Below, in pieces: positions 5,021 to 5,280 of a stretch of 5,280 nucleotides of DNA. The stretch covers positions 1 to 5,280 of the forward strand of contig JBAXSU010000212.1 of assembly GCA_037130535.1 (NCBI GenBank), written 5' to 3'. Position numbers and translations under genes: made by a program. The first letter of the stretch is position 1, and each line of letters opens with the position of its first letter. This DNA comes from VFMC01 sp037130535 (GTDB taxonomy: Bacteria; Actinomycetota; Acidimicrobiia; Acidimicrobiales; Ilumatobacteraceae). The notes beneath the pieces were generated by a model. It was not told the DNA's origin, searched no databases, and was given only the letters and a program-made list of their open reading frames with translations.

Positions 5021-5280
5021 GTGGGACTGGTTCTGCCAGAGGGCACTGTGACGTTTGTGTTCACTGACATCGAGGGTTCTTCGCGTCTGTTCCGCCGGTT
5101 CGGAGATGCCTATGTCGGTTTGCTGGAACGACACAACGAACTGCTACGCGAGGTGTGGGGCACGTTCGGGGGTTGCGAGGTCAAGACCGAGGGTGATGCG
5201 TTCTTCGTCGCCTTCGCGGACACGGCAGCGGCGCTTCGGGCGTGTGTCGCCGGGCAGGAGGCTCTCGCTGCCGAGCAGTG
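5021..5280 (+). CDS. Class III adenylate/guanylate cyclase domain protein (5' end only)
   Basis: The first 86 residues of a protein cut by the right edge. It begins with a short lead (MGLVLPEG) and then TVTFVFTDIEGSSRLF, the first strand of a class III nucleotidyl cyclase domain. Asp16 in FTDIEGS and Asp59 in KTEGDAFFVAF are the two metal-binding aspartates that coordinate the two catalytic Mg2+ ions, so this half of the active site is intact. The domain would make cAMP or cGMP from ATP or GTP; the residues that set base choice lie beyond the window. In actinobacteria this N-terminal form is often followed by an AAA/NB-ARC-type ATPase and TPR repeats in a very large regulator; that is family knowledge, not seen here. 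The GTG at 5021 is chosen because it leaves the usual 8-10 residues before TVTF and has GAGAG 7 nt upstream. GTG at 5015 or 5048 are alternatives. It is divergent from the GNAT gene. Confidence 0.88.
   Translation, partial: MGLVLPEGTVTFVFTDIEGSSRLFRRFGDAYVGLLERHNELLREVWGTFGGCEVKTEGDAFFVAFADTAAALRACVAGQEALAAEQ

Noticed and set aside
1..5280. tRNA, rRNA, CRISPR array, insertion sequence or transposase
   Set aside because: I saw no cloverleaf, no regularly spaced repeats and no transposase motifs or terminal inverted repeats by eye on either strand.

Overview
The window is high-GC, gene-dense DNA. A hand count over 1861-1960 gives 70% GC. GTG starts, 4-nt start/stop overlaps and the protein families point to a high-GC actinobacterium. 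The RHH-Doc pair, the single-helix hypothetical protein and apparent leaderless TACCRT-N6-ATG starts would suit the Acidimicrobiia, but that assignment is an impression from the sequence and not a computed one.

Layout. Positions 1-1925 (minus strand) hold two translationally coupled ABC exporter half-transporters. The first gene is complete and has a degenerate nucleotide-binding domain; the second runs off the left edge after 44 codons. Divergent from them, 2003-3090 (plus) is a two-gene unit: a DoxX-family membrane protein, then a single-helix membrane protein of unknown function overlapping it by 4 nt. A perfect 8-bp stem hairpin lies at 3090-3111, between this unit and the convergent genes that follow.

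Positions 3113-4272 form a small toxin-antitoxin island of two back-to-back modules. On the minus strand is a Phd/YefM-type antitoxin followed by a PIN-domain (VapC) toxin that has lost its N-terminal part, apparently by an internal deletion that joined the antitoxin's 3' end to the toxin's second half. On the plus strand is an apparently intact ribbon-helix-helix antitoxin plus Doc/Fic-fold toxin pair, overlapping by ATGA. The 89-nt divergent spacer holds two different perfect inverted repeats: one just upstream of the Phd start, the other overlapping the apparent -10 box of the RHH-Doc operon. The second also carries a -10-like hexamer on the opposite strand.

Positions 4305-4835 (minus) encode a GNAT acetyltransferase. 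Its 5' part has clearly lower GC (56% over 4741-4840), and its C-terminal layout resembles AAC(2')-like GNATs. The right edge (from about 5021, plus) is the start of a class III adenylate/guanylate cyclase domain protein with both metal-binding aspartates. The most notable points are the decayed VapC beside a kept antitoxin, the paired operators between the two modules, and the degenerate ATP site predicted for the ABC heterodimer.
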